Program-made: the position numbers and the translations under genes | The notes under the pieces: generated by a model | Databases searched by the model: none | Seen by the model: only the letters and a program-made list of their open reading frames with translations | Told to the model about the DNA's origin: nothing | In this document: positions 46,351-57,868 of the stretch, in pieces | Numbering within the stretch: the first letter of the stretch is position 1 | Layout: the number at the start of each line of letters is the position of its first letter | From: Reticulascus tulasneorum | Lineage: Eukaryota; Ascomycota; Sordariomycetes; Glomerellales; Reticulascaceae | NCBI GenBank assembly: GCA_001557505.1 | Contig: LSAX01000006.1 | Coordinates: 2,728,001 to 2,792,000, forward strand | Reading direction: 5' to 3' | DNA: 64,000 bases

Positions 46351-46914
46351 CTTGACAAAATGTACCCGACACTAAATATGGCCAGCGCCAGTGATCGGAA
46401 ATTTGATTGACAGAATACTTCTATTATGATGGATCCTGGGGTCACTAGCTCGGGGAAGTAGGATGGAGATTGAGTCTTTGCGAGAGAAGCAGGCTCTGGC
46501 TCAAGGGCTTGCGGCCTCGGGATACAGCCGTGGCGGTGGCGCAGCGCACTGGTGATCGTGACACAACGTGCACCCACCTTGATTAATTGGACAGGTTCTC
46601 TGTATCCATTGCATACAAAGTTCCCAGCCACAGTTACAACAGTTCTGTGTTTATTGGTCGAGCTGACGATTGGGCAGGCATACATACTTGTACAGCCAAG
46701 TCATCTCCCGCCTTCAAGGAGGCAACCGACTAATATGTAGGAGACCCCCAATAACGAGACATAGGGCCTGATTTGGGCTGCAACATATAGAAATAAATGG
46801 CTTGATCGTTGCAACGTTCATAACATTGAGGGTGAGGAATTCGAGGATTTAAGATATTTATACCCAATAATTTTCCTTATTTATCTGTCATAATTATTCA
46901 TTGACTCAGATCGT
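46351..46914. other. Intergenic, no gene seen
   Basis: AT-rich spacer upstream of the ankyrin-protein gene and downstream of the SMP-30-like gene (both minus). The overlapping minus frame 46005..46685 is a shadow of the first exon. Confidence 0.35.
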
Positions 46915-47934
46915 CTAAAAATGGAATCCACTAGTATCAACTGCAACAATCTTCCCCCCTTCCGTGATCGTTCCATTGACGGGACTTGCAAGCCCTCCCC
47001 CTGTGACAACATACAATATCTTCTTGTCCCTCGAGGTCCGCCCAAAAGTCATAGCTGTATCCCCCGCCACCGTAAGCTGTGTGGGAGAACCCAGAACAAC
47101 GACAGTCTTGCCGGCCGGCGAAATGGCTAGGAGCTGATTATCCAGGTTGGTCGCTGCCCAAATCGTCCCCTTGCCGTCAACATTGATATCGTCAATGAAC
47201 GCAACGGCCGGTGCGGCAAGTTGCGAGACGCTAGCTCCAGCTGCAAGGACACCGAATCTGCTGAGCGGCGCTCGGTACACTTTTTGAGCCTCGCTGTTGG
47301 TCCAATACAGGAAATCATCATGGATTTGAATGCCGTTGACGCCAAATGTTGCAGTGGCGGCCATCTCCGGAACTTTGATGGCGACACTATATGTCTTGGC
47401 CTTGAGATTGACTTTGAAGACCTGGCCCAAAGTGGAGTCGGAGATGAGAATCGTATTCTTGTCCCATGGGAGCACTGCCACTCCGTTCAGAAACACCGCC
47501 TCTGGCATGTCGAGGATTTTGGTGACTTTGGGATGTTTGCCCTTGAGGCTGACCTCCCAAACCGAGGAAGTACCAGGATCGCTCACGCCGACACCTGTAA
47601 AGTTGCCACCGACGGTGATAAACGTGTCTGGACTCGTCTCTACAATCCCTAGTAAAGAGCTGATCGTGGGCGCGAAGTTGTGGATGAGCGACAGCTTCGC
47701 GTGTGATCCTTGCGGGTTTTTCAGTTGGTAAAGGTCTGGACTTGTCAACATAGTGAAGACAAGATCTCCATTCGAGCGTGCGACGATGTTTTCGATCCAG
47801 TTTGGCTTGGTGTCGAACTGAAACACAACCCGTGAGGGAAGAGGAAGCTTCGCCTTGCCTCCATGGCGTGGATCGAGTGGAGTTGCAGATACGGCTGCTG
47901 CGAGCAGAACACTCAATGTGAGCAAGAGATACAT
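46915..47934 (-). CDS. Secreted SMP-30/gluconolactonase-like beta-propeller protein
   Basis: 339 residues in a single exon. A clear signal peptide (LLLTLSVLLAAAVSA) and basic residues precede a beta-propeller of repeated ~45-residue units, recognisable in GDLVFTMLTSPDLYQL, NGVAVLPWDKNTILISD, VNGIQIHDDFLYWTN and DDINVDGKGTIWAATN. That pattern matches the SMP-30/LRE-like region of fungal secreted proteins. Such proteins are lactonase-like hydrolases or non-enzymatic ligand binders; metal ligands cannot be assigned with confidence. Putative TATA box at 48021-48028. Confidence 0.8.
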   Translation of the reverse strand: MYLLLTLSVLLAAAVSATPLDPRHGGKAKLPLPSRVVFQFDTKPNWIENIVARSNGDLVFTMLTSPDLYQLKNPQGSHAKLSLIHNFAPTISSLLGIVETSPDTFITVGGNFTGVGVSDPGTSSVWEVSLKGKHPKVTKILDMPEAVFLNGVAVLPWDKNTILISDSTLGQVFKVNLKAKTYSVAIKVPEMAATATFGVNGIQIHDDFLYWTNSEAQKVYRAPLSRFGVLAAGASVSQLAAPAVAFIDDINVDGKGTIWAATNLDNQLLAISPAGKTVVVLGSPTQLTVAGDTAMTFGRTSRDKKILYVVTGGGLASPVNGTITEGGKIVAVDTSGFHF

Positions 47935-48843
47935 CTTTAAGATTGATATGTCTGTTGGTATGCAGGTAAGAAGTTCGCTGGATTACGCAAATGATCAGAT
48001 ATGGCAGGATGGCATCTATCTTATATAATGCACCTGGAGCTAAATGTTCAGCCTCGGTGGATACAAATTTCTATCAATGCTGTCTGATGATTCATCTCTC
48101 CGTTTTCGATCTCTTGAGATGCGTGGTTTGTTGATGGGCCGAATGAGCTTGTGCAAGCTACAGATTGATGTCGCAGCCGGCTATGAGATACTCCTCTCGT
48201 ATCTCTCCATGCTAGTGTGGGGATTCGGTTCCTAGTGCCAAGCTTTTGGTTACATTTGACTACCGTGATAAAATGCTTAGTGTCTTCGTATAAGCATCCG
48301 GACAATTATGAGCAAATAAGATGGGGTCTAACTTGTGTCGGGGATCCATTCCTCTCCACGGCACGTGGGGATTAATCGCAGGCGCTTACAGTACTGAACG
48401 CAAGCGGATTACGGTGCAGCCCAGTGAGAATACCGAATCCCAGAGATACTCCAGTATTAGTTAAGTCGAAATTAGGTTGGAAATTTGCGCAAGACCTTTA
48501 CTTGTCGGGCCCTAGCTGATGATCTGCCGCCGTGATCTGCTGTTCCAGTCGAAAACGGGGATAGCAAAACTCTCAGCAGAGATCAAACATGAATCCCACC
48601 GTACGAGTCGGATGTGGACTACTCCTGCAGATTAGTAACAATGCTTGCAAAAACGCGGGATCAAGATTGCAATTCGGTCTTTTTCTTGACTATCATTCCG
48701 TTTTCCTGTGTTTGTCTATTACATTATTTCCCTTTTCGGCAGTATGCTGTCTCCCATTTTCCATTTTCCCCGCCTCCCCACATCCCATATAAACTCCAGC
48801 CGCGCAAACAGATCCCCGATTTACATCCGATGGTGGCCCGTAC
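47935..48843. other. Intergenic with promoter of the SMP-30-like gene
   Basis: Contains the TATA candidate at 48021-48028 and, toward 48.8 kb, the 3' end region of the GH72-like gene. Plus-strand short frames here have no support. Confidence 0.4.
48021..48028 (-). promoter_or_regulatory. TATA box candidate of the SMP-30-like gene
   Basis: On the minus strand this reads TTATATAA, about 90 bp upstream of the ATG at 47934, a normal core-promoter distance. Confidence 0.4.
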
Positions 48844-50404
48844 TTAAACTTGGGCACGGCGCCATCGCGACATCCCGCCAGCGGGCTGATTCATCTCAAG
48901 CTGCGCCTTCATAGCCTGTATGAGGTTCTCCACGACTTCGTCCTGGAATTGCTTCTTGACATCGACCCACCGCTCACTCTCGAATCGCTCACGAGCTTGA
49001 TTCCAGTTGATGGGGCTTTGCGGCATATCCTTCCCAGCCAGCCAGGATCCAGACTGCTGTGGGAAACGAGGCTTCTCCTTCTCTGCTACTGCAGGTCCGC
49101 TAGCCCACTCCCAGGCAGTGCTGGGGCGGTCTTTGCACGCCTCTAGCCGGGCCTTGAGGTGTTCGAAGTCTAACAGTCTCGTGGCTCTTTCTTGGCCGTT
49201 ACCGCCAGCCTTCTCCAGCCTCACCAGGCCATAATGGCTTTCGTCTTCAAAGAACTCGTAGGCTACGCCGCCGGAGAAGACTCGAGTCATAGCGGGTGAG
49301 TAGATGCTGGACGTCTCCTGGAAGATGCGGCGACCGCCGATGTCAGATCCGTAGATCTGAAGACCCCCTAAGTTGCAACCGTACTCAGAGAAGAATACGG
49401 GGATGTGAGTCTTGGAGAACACTTTGAGCTGCAATGATATTAGTGAAGGCCACATAGAGACAATGCTTGGGTCACTCACCGCATCGTTGTATCCTGAGAT
49501 GTGCATTGACGACTGTCCAGACCAGCTGTAGTTGTTATACTAGCGAGCAAAAGATTAGTGAAATGTTTTTGGTGGGTGACCTTGGCAATAGGAACTGTGA
49601 GTGACTTACGCAAAAGAAGTCAATGCATTCCTCCGGATTTCCAGCGGTGAAATAGTCGAAGGTCGTCTTGAGGATGAGCCCGGATGTCGAGGCACTATAT
49701 CCTACTGGGAGTTGTCGCTGTCCCGTAACCTCGGCGGCCGTGGCCATGTACTTCTTCACATCACGAGTCACTGTCCTGATCACAGGGGCAGCGCCAGTGG
49801 AAACCCTGCTGCTGAGGACTCCGTCGGCCACAATAAGACCAAGCGTGTTGGGGTACTCGGCCATGCAATTAATTGTTGCAAAATATTGCTCTAGCAGCTG
49901 GAGGTTGTAAGACTCAAAGGTGGTTGTCTCTTTGAGCGCAGATGCTGGCGTTGACAGCCCCTGTATAAGTTAGTCCCCATTTGCGAGTTCATGATGAATT
50001 CGAAAGATGCTTACCACCAGAACATAGATGCCAGCTTCTGCCAGCAGAGCCATTGCGGCGTCGTGGCTCCTCGTATTATCGATAGAATCTGTGACTTTGT
50101 CAGTTTTAATCAATTGATCAGATTGAAGTTGGGACTCACATATGAACAAAGCATTGAGACCCAGTTCCTTGAACAAGGAAATGTCTCGTCGCAGATCATC
50201 AAGGCGGTCGTCTGATATTGGGTCTGACGAGACGCTGTCGTGTAGCTGATACACAACGCCTTTGATGAGAAACTGTATTTCCAACGTCAGTCACATTGAG
50301 TTCAATTACTGCGCTTCAAGGCCACTCACTCGTTCGTCGCCTCTCCAGAAGTAGCGGCCCCTGACAGTCACTGGTGTCATTGATTGTGCCATTTTCAAAG
50401 TCAT
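48844..50404 (-). CDS. GH72-like (glucanosyltransferase-type) protein lacking the acid/base Glu and a signal peptide
   Basis: Six exons, 50404..50330, 50272..50140, 50088..50015, 49960..49610, 49539..49480 and 49428..48844, give 425 residues. The GH72 landmarks are in order: FLIKGVVYQ, DDLRRDISLFKELGLN, SIDNTRSHDAAMALLAEAGIYVLV, LPVGYSAS, and IPVFFSEYGCN with the nucleophile Glu246. The other catalytic residue, Glu in the GNEV motif, is Gly141 here (LGLIVADGV), so transglycosylase activity should be lost. The N-terminus shows no signal peptide, unlike secreted GPI-anchored Gel/Gas enzymes, though an unseen upstream exon could supply one. The C-terminal ~110 residues are charged and helical, with no GPI signal. 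Confidence 0.8.
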
Positions 50405-51103
50405 CGCCGTGGTTTGTGGTCTCGGTTGTTATTGCTGGAATGTGTGCACTGTTGAGTAGAGTAGTAGAATATCTTGATGCCTTCAATACCAGTCTCTCAT
50501 AATTATCGTCGCTGAACATGGCGTCTTATATCACCATCAGCATCCCATCTTAGGTAAAACGGCGTCGGGCCCGGCTTGCACGTGGTGATCAGCTCTGAGC
50601 ATTTCCGGGGGCGTGACGTAACGGAATCGACGGAATTGGCGCGGCCGGTGCCACTGCAGCTTGGCACAGCCAGTTCTGGCGGCACGGACAAATTTTCACG
50701 GCGCATGAGCTGCTGGCTAATTCCATAATAAACATGTTCGTGACCTGTAATTACGTACAATTCACGTACTTTTCAGCAGCTTCCCAGGCGCGCCAAGACA
50801 AACCTCGACAGCTTTTAGCATATACACGAGCATAGTACATAGTTTTGGCCACAATTACTGCGGATGGCATCATCATCTGATCGAGATCCGCAATTGAGGG
50901 GGAACAGCGAATGGAGCGAGTGCAATGACGCCCGTGAAGACTTGCGACTTACGCAATGGTGCGATGACCTCGGATGCAGTATGGAATCTCACCATAACAC
51001 TAATGCATCACGTTTTTAGCCGTTGCTGGCCGTGCCGGTGTTTCGTGCTCGTGACGGTAGGCAAACAGAACCTCAAAGTCTATTCTTCGCAGTAGTACGT
51101 CCA
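50405..51103. other. Intergenic, no gene seen
   Basis: Between the GH72-like gene and the carboxypeptidase gene, both minus. The frame 50316..50519 belongs to the wrong frame for the GH72-like protein. Confidence 0.35.
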
Positions 51104-52626
51104 TTACATGTTCGCCAGCAGCCACTTCATACCCGCCCACAACTCCTGACCAGACGGCAAGATCTGAGACGGCGGCAGAACGAATCCATTCGAAGTTCCA
51201 GCAGCAGGCCGCACCTCAATGCCCCAAGCCAGCTCCCCCCCGGCAACATCGTATACCCAATCCATGCTACCACCTGACGCCGGGTAGATGGTCTGGCATG
51301 CTGGACCGTAAATGAACTCCGAGCCATTCACGGCCTTGATTGCATTCGCGACGCCAGCCGCTAGCGACATTTGGTAGTCATTGTTGGCCGCGAAGACTTC
51401 GCAGCTGTAGCCGTACGGGAGTAGGATGTACTGGCTGAATGCATGCCAGTCAATGAACAGTTTGATACCGGTGGTCTGAGCAAGCATCATGGTGTGATTG
51501 GTTAGAACGGCCATCTCGGGAGTGTCACCAGGAGCGAGTCCGCGGTATGTCTGCGAGCATGGATTGGTGGAGGAGCCGCCGGGGACGTCCCATTGGTAAG
51601 GCCAATTCCGATTGATGTCCGTGCCAAGGCAGGTTGCGTTCACGCGGGCTTGCCTGTTCTTTCGCCAAAGCCGGTCTACAGTATGTGTGTGTACAAACCC
51701 TGCAGAGGCCATGTTAGAATACTGAGCTCCGCATCGGGATTGAGAGGTCTTCTAGCCAGACAGGGAACTCACCGTCCGGGTTTACCACAGGCATCAGATA
51801 CACGTCATAGTTGTCGAGGGTGCGCACAGAGCTGCAAGCGCGCTTGATATACCCATCCACAAGCTGGTAGGTTATATACTCAACAGACTAGATACCGGCC
51901 GAGTCAGCTGTTATTGGTCTACGTAGTGCATGCGCTAAAATTGGTAGGGGTTACATACCGGAGTAACAGTCCATTCTCGGGCGTGGACGGTCCCGTGCCA
52001 GATAATTGCTTCATGGACACCAGGGCCATCACGGCCGAACAAGTGAATTCCCTGAATGGGACGGCCTTCGAGCGAATAGCCAGCCACAAAGAGTTCGGAG
52101 TTTTCGGGGAACGCGGCTTGTAGGTCCTCAAGCCACTGCAGGTGTTCCTCGAAGACATGGTAAGAATCAAACCAAGACAGGTCTGGTAGGTCGGCTGCCA
52201 GGACCTTGGCACCCTTTGCTGTTGCCGAGAACTTAGAAGTTGCTGTGGGATATCCGTTAGCATCATGAGTAGATAGCAGGGCACGGAAGATAGCATAAAC
52301 AGACCTGTGTAGGGCTTGAAATTGCTCTCCAGGCGAATATCGGCCCCGAGATCTTCATTCAACACCTCGAAGTCGAGGCCGAGAGCTATGAAAGCAGCCG
52401 TATCCTCAGGAGCAACAGCAACATCGAAATGGTCGTGCTTGTCCTCGCAGCTGAGAGATACCGCATTGAGCTTGGAGATTGCCTCCTCGACGGCGTCGTA
52501 GTCTAGCTGAGCGTTGATATGGAACACTTTATAGCCATCGTACGATATCTTGGCCGCACGTTCTTCTAGTGCTACGGCGGAGACCACGAGTGGCAGGGCA
52601 AGGAAGACGTTGACAGAGAGCTTCAT
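51104..52626 (-). CDS. Secreted M14 metallocarboxypeptidase (pro-carboxypeptidase A type)
   Basis: Zinc exopeptidase of the M14A type, 438 residues. Exons are 52626..52305, 52242..51959, 51887..51773 and 51699..51104. The signal peptide is KLSVNVFLALPLVVSAV; a propeptide extends to about residue 107. The catalytic domain has zinc ligands His194 and Glu197 in HAREW and His326 in DWHAFSQ, plus substrate-binding NPDG, INRNWPYQW and the general-base Glu in AWGIEVRPA. All key residues are present, so it is probably active. The missing acidic residue at the S1' floor could not be assigned. Extracellular protein digestion is the likely role. Confidence 0.9.
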
Positions 52627-54071
52627 GATGGCGGCAAGGAGAAGTCTCTACCGCAGCTGGAGCTCTACTGAAGTTCTGTTTGATACCGAAGAACCGACAC
52701 TGACATCGTAATGCAACATGAAGAATGATAGGCGGCGCCGCGGCTTTATGTGTGGTCGAGGTGGCCCGTGAAATGTCCAACGTGACAAACAGCATTGTGT
52801 AGCCTGAGGTTGGAACAGATAGCATCGTGGACATGGGCCTCAGCTGTTCCCCGGGTCACAACGCTTGGCCAGGGTGGGCCCGTGGCCGACATCCTCGACT
52901 CCCATTCTTGGCCAACTGCCCCTGGTGAATTGATGATGTTGTGAGTCGGCGAGTGTGCCGATTGGGTGAAGCCTGCGATACGGAGCTGGACTGGGTGGTG
53001 GAACGAGGCTTGGAGGAACAGCCACTCCCGAGCAATGTCTTGTCACCTTCCCAGTGTGATGCAGTTGATGCAATTGACGCAGGCCAAGTCAACGGCGACG
53101 TTGCAATGCCGAGACGCGCTAATCTATCCAGCAGCGTATTATAGTCGCCTGCCTGATTCCGTAAGCTCAACGAAGGCTGGCAAAACGACACCGGGCTGCG
53201 CAGTTCTCTAATCCGGGGCAGTTTTCGATCTTCCCCAGTCGCTTTGTCCCTTCCATTCGTGCTGACTAGGATGTCCAAATGAGTTAAAACCGACCAAGAT
53301 CGCGTCCCAACTGCCGTGGCTTGTTGTTTTGGTATGTGCAGTACACCACGATTCAGTATGGTGTGGCCCCCAAACCAGATCGCGGGGTAGCTAAAAGGCC
53401 AGCATGCCTACGATGAGCCATGGAAAATCAAAGTCACTTAGGAATGAATCTAGTCCACAAGACCACACTTCCCGAGTATCTGGTAGCCCACTTTCTATGC
53501 TTTTATAGGCAGGACTGACCTAATCTGCTATCAGTGCCTAAGGCAATCTGCTATCAGTATACAGATTATCTGAAAATCCATACGCTCGCTAGTCTAGTCT
53601 TCTGATCTATTGGCTTGGCTCGCTAACCATTCTCACTTGGCTAACTACCTTGGTTGGCGACTGCCTATGCGACCGTATGATGGATGAAGGCCGTAATTGA
53701 ATTCTGACGGTAACGGAGCCAAGGTCAAGAAAACCCCGATAATTCAGTTCACAGGATTAAATACATGTCTTGGTACCGGGCTGCTTGAGAGTCATTGGCC
53801 GCTGAAACTCGGCGCCATACACGAGTACAGTGTGGCTACAAGCCGTCACTTGCATAAGACATATTGTACCCTTCATTCATGGAAATCAATCCTCATGCAT
53901 TAGTGCACGTTCGGTCTCGTAAGGCGTAGCCGGTTCGGCCTACGGCAGCATCGAGGTATTTTACAGTCTTTGTATCTGTGTCATTGTTTGGGGTGCCGAT
54001 CATGGCGGCCTCTGTGAGGTGGTCCCGAGTCGGCAAGGAGGCGGGCTCCTGTGGAGAGCTCCTCTTGTCCC
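52627..54071. other. Intergenic, no gene convincingly seen
   Basis: Contains a minus frame (52856..53278) and a plus frame (52941..53144) with no domain. A short repeat ATCTGCTATCAGT occurs twice near 53522-53557. Possible decayed coding DNA; nothing assignable. Confidence 0.35.
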
Positions 54072-54400
54072 CTCAAGTGCGGATGGACTCCTCATAGGTA
54101 CTTCCATGGTAAGAGATATGAGCCACTGCCAATTACCTATGGGACTCGGGAACCACTAGGTTTGTACTAGTTGTAATTACTAGTTAGGTACTAGGTACAG
54201 ATAACAGTGAGCGCATTCGTCGTACACTTGCATCAATTTTAGAGCATATAGAGCTCTAACACTTTCATACTTACAACAGCTTTACAGGGCTCTCAGCGCA
54301 TACTTGCTTAGAGTAAGGCCGGCCTGGGGTCACTGCAGTAGAACAAACTTATAAGGCCCTACATTAATTACCTAGGTAGTGGAGTCCATCCGCACTCGAG
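54072..54400. mobile_element. MITE-like element, 329 bp with 20-bp terminal inverted repeats
   Basis: Left end CTCAAGTGCGGATGGACTCC at 54072-54091. The right end is its inverted copy at 54381-54400 (reverse complement CTCGAGTGCGGATGGACTCC), with one mismatch in 20. The interior is AT-rich, has no ORF, and carries short TAGT/TAGGTAC motifs. Size and structure fit a nonautonomous DNA transposon or foldback element. No clear target-site duplication was found, so the exact ends may be slightly off. Confidence 0.55.
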
Positions 54401-55120
54401 CGGCGGGGGTGGCGTCTTTAGGTCTTAGTAGCCTTTTCAAGGGTCAGTGTCTTTTGCTACGCAGTACAGGCTTCGCAGGCCGCGATACTACGAGCAAAAG
54501 AACAAAGTTAACCAAACCTATGGTTTAGCTATTACGACGTAGTACACATCCCCTTTTATTTTGCTTCGTCGTTCCCATTGGGTCGCTTGCAATGATTCTT
54601 CTGAGGCTACCCCACGGCTCTTCGGGTGTGGTGTTAGGGAAGCCAGACACTGATGAATTGGATGGAGCACAACTACTATCACTAAAGAGACGCCGACATA
54701 GTAATCGGGCGACCTTATTACGGTTTAAATAAATGATCCGCCAGGCTTCCTTTCGGTTGGAGTGGCACACCATTGCTGGCAGATCCAATCCCAGCTGCAA
54801 GATGCAAGCCCGCCTTACAAGGAGCCTTTAGCCTCAATGTCAACACCACCATCAAGGCAGTAGTTGAGCTGCCGTCTCATGTGCCTGCAGTACGACCGTA
54901 CGAAGGCCGCCTGTGTATCATTATGGCGACCTACCTCAGTTTTGTCCGTATCATGTCTACCATGTTGCAAAGTCGGACAACTCTTAGCTACCCGTCACAA
55001 CAACGCGGCAACTATGGTGGATTCCCCAGTCGACGACGAACAGCTCAAACCACAGACTAATTAGTCGGCATCCGAGTCGGTCCTGGCTCGGCACTTTTGG
55101 GCATCTCCTACAACGACAGT
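54401..55120. other. Promoter-side region of the HET-domain gene
   Basis: Lies between the inverted-repeat element and the HET gene. A minus frame (54525..54800) has no recognisable domain. Confidence 0.35.
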
Positions 55121-57154
55121 ATGAATAATCTTGAGTATCACTATCAGCCGCTCCCGCCGATTGCAGAGCAAGGTCCTACGCCACCATTCACTCGCATCTT
55201 GTACCTGGCGCCAGGGAAAGGCGACGAGCCATTTGCTGGCCACCTCGAGATCATCTACATTGACAATGCACCGCCATATGAAGCATTATCATACACTTGG
55301 GGCACCCAAGAGCCAGGCAATTACATCTGGCTCGGCGGCTGCCCTCTCCCTATCAGACCAAACCTAGAAGCCGCTCTACAGTTCCTTCGCCTGCCGACAC
55401 AGGCACGGCGCCTATGGATCGACGCCATATGCATCGATCAATCCGATCTGGACGAGCGTTCGCGCCAAGTGCAGTATATGAGATTGGTATACAAGCATGC
55501 GGCCCGAGTTATTGTCTGGCTTGGGCCCAAGACTCTAGGCGTTGAGATGGCATTTGAGTTAGCTAAGAGATTGGCGACTTATATGGATTATATGGAACAG
55601 ACTGCATTTGCTGGAGACATCATAGACGAAGAGGTCCTGGACGCCGGCGTGTTAGACATAACGACTGATGTGGGTTGGGCCGCATGGCTTTACCTGGGAG
55701 ATCTCATCGATCGGCCGTACTTTGAGCGCACTTGGTGCATACAGGAGGTCGTTGCCGCATCTTGGGCGACTGCGCTGTGCGAGGAGCAGGAGATCTCGTT
55801 CCTCGACCTGATCACCGCGTCAGAAGTCCTGCAGGGATTTCGAGCCGAGGTATCAATTGACAAGCCGATCGAGCACTGGATCACATTCCGCCATAGTCGC
55901 CGCCGAATTAATCCGGTTAAGTTGTCCGAGGTGGAAGGCTCTATGGGACCAATACTCGAGGTTTTAGAGAGAGTAAGACCATCCAAAGCGACCGATGTTC
56001 GGGACAAGATTTTTGGCGTGCTAGGCATCTGTGACGAAGGCCTCGAACCATCGTTTGTCCTGTCCAGGCCCAGCGAGACGGCCAATCCACTTCTGAACGG
56101 CATCCGGAGGGTTCTGACCGAAGCTGTCAACTTCACAAACCACGCTATCATGGTCGGCTCTGGGCCCCCAGCTGCACTGAAGGCGGACTATCGGAAAGAT
56201 GCTGTGTCGGTTTACACGGACCTGATGCGGTATCTGTTGCGTAGCAAGCCGCCTGGGCTACTAAGTGCTCTGGATTACGTGCAGCACCGAGAAGACCCGT
56301 CTGTTGGGGAGTATCCTTCATGGGTACCCAAATGGTTCGAGCCAAGGTCCTCTCACACCTTTCGATTTGGGTTTGCAGCAGGCCTTGGCGAGGGTCCACT
56401 TCGGGCCGTCGCTCAGCTTCACGACAGTCCCTTGCATGGCCAGCCTCTTCGTCCAAGAGTCCTCTCGCTCGATGGCTTTCGAGTTGATACCGTGCACTCT
56501 GTCAGCGATGTCATGGGGTTTGGCTATGGAGACGATGATAGAACAATGGTTACGATTGAGCGAATATGGTCACAACTCTTCCCGTCCAGCACGCTATCCA
56601 TGGCCTCGCCGCAATATCAAAACGGCGAGTCGCTTGCCGTAGCCTTTTGCAGCGCTTTGGCTGCGAGCCCCATGGGCATCATTGTCGCGGGGGAGGCACC
56701 TAGCTATATCGCCAGCTTAAGGCCAGCAATCCCAAAGATCTCTTCTCGGGAAGCAGGCGAGCAGCGATGTCAACGGCTGATTGTGGAATTCCTAGCCCAT
56801 CTCGCTCGGCGTGAAACCGGAACGGCCCCAGCGGCTCCAACTACTGTGCCGGCCACGAATCAAAACAACAGCTTCCATCACTATCTTTTTGGTGTACAGA
56901 TGTACTCGCTGAATCGACGTGCATTCCTCACGCGGGATGGGAGGATAGGTATCGGGCCTATGATGATGCAGCCCGGCGATGAGGTGGTTGTTTTTTTCGG
57001 GGGCAGATTTCCTTTTGTTGTACGTCCTCGGTCAGATCATCACGTTTTTGTCGGGGACTGCTATCTGAGGGACGAAGCGGTCATGCTTGGAAAAGAGGTG
57101 ATGAACATTAAACAGGGGATGAAGGGATTGGTTTTTACCTTTGAGCTGAGGTAA
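55121..57154 (+). CDS. HET-domain (heterokaryon incompatibility) protein
   Basis: 677 residues, intronless. The true start is the ATG at 55121; the frame runs upstream through a TTG. HET-domain marks are YEALSYTWG (residues 53-61), LWIDAICIDQ (about 98-107), RSRQVQYMRLVYKHAARVIV, RPYFERTWCIQEV and TDVRDKIFGVLGI. The C-terminal ~300 residues are less characteristic but contain the GDEVVVFFGGRFPFVVRP block commonly found at the end of such proteins. HET proteins trigger cell death when different strains fuse; related ones may have other immune roles. A 329-bp inverted-repeat element sits about 720 bp upstream. Confidence 0.9.
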   Translation: MNNLEYHYQPLPPIAEQGPTPPFTRILYLAPGKGDEPFAGHLEIIYIDNAPPYEALSYTWGTQEPGNYIWLGGCPLPIRPNLEAALQFLRLPTQARRLWIDAICIDQSDLDERSRQVQYMRLVYKHAARVIVWLGPKTLGVEMAFELAKRLATYMDYMEQTAFAGDIIDEEVLDAGVLDITTDVGWAAWLYLGDLIDRPYFERTWCIQEVVAASWATALCEEQEISFLDLITASEVLQGFRAEVSIDKPIEHWITFRHSRRRINPVKLSEVEGSMGPILEVLERVRPSKATDVRDKIFGVLGICDEGLEPSFVLSRPSETANPLLNGIRRVLTEAVNFTNHAIMVGSGPPAALKADYRKDAVSVYTDLMRYLLRSKPPGLLSALDYVQHREDPSVGEYPSWVPKWFEPRSSHTFRFGFAAGLGEGPLRAVAQLHDSPLHGQPLRPRVLSLDGFRVDTVHSVSDVMGFGYGDDDRTMVTIERIWSQLFPSSTLSMASPQYQNGESLAVAFCSALAASPMGIIVAGEAPSYIASLRPAIPKISSREAGEQRCQRLIVEFLAHLARRETGTAPAAPTTVPATNQNNSFHHYLFGVQMYSLNRRAFLTRDGRIGIGPMMMQPGDEVVVFFGGRFPFVVRPRSDHHVFVGDCYLRDEAVMLGKEVMNIKQGMKGLVFTFELR

Positions 57155-57868
57155 CGTGGCGCATTGCTGGTCACTGCCAAACGCAACCCCAAGTGGTCGT
57201 TGCGCAGCCTCAGCTGATCTTAAGCTGCATCACTTGGACTATGTGCCACAATATCAATTGGGAGCTGAAGGGGAAAACCCATCTACGCAATGCCCTTTGT
57301 AAACAGCCTTGGGCCCTTCCATACATCGTCGGATGGACTCAGGGTCTCCATGAAATACATTTCTGCCTTCCAGCCAGACGATTCCATGCTCGTGATGTAG
57401 GCTGCACTGTGCTGAGCCCCTGTGTGCATGTGAAGAGGGCTACGGCCAAGAGTATGGCTAGTTTGGCCCAAGCGTTTCGAGGGTTGCCTGCTAGCTGGGG
57501 ACTAACTGCAATGTAAGTACAAGAAAACATGCGCAGTAGCTAGTTGACATCCTGGAACAACCTAGTCCTTGGGCTAGGAAGTCTCACGCGAAGAAGAGGA
57601 CAAGTTGAGTCATCGAAATCATCACGCCAGGATCTTCTGCCTCCGGTCTTATTCCCTTCTTGGCAATGATCTTTAACTGTTCTGATACTACTTGATGCGT
57701 GTCGTGTTGTTGTCGTGGCGGTCAAAGGATCTAGTAAAGAGCGGCTGAATCCAGACTTGGGAATGATATAGGTACACTCTTAGAGATCCTTTTCTGCCTA
57801 AAAGTAATAACTCCAGGTCTACTTCCAGTTCCTAGTTCTGAATTCCTTTCTAATCTTCACCAAAACCT
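57155..57868. other. 3' region, no gene seen
   Basis: Between the HET gene (plus) and a small minus-strand frame. Short frames without domain. Confidence 0.35.

Noticed and set aside
46005..46685. 226-residue minus-strand frame
   Set aside because: Overlaps exon 1 of the helo-like/ankyrin gene in another frame and lacks any domain.
52856..53278. 140-residue minus-strand frame
   Set aside because: No recognisable domain or conserved motif; cannot be told from chance or decayed DNA.
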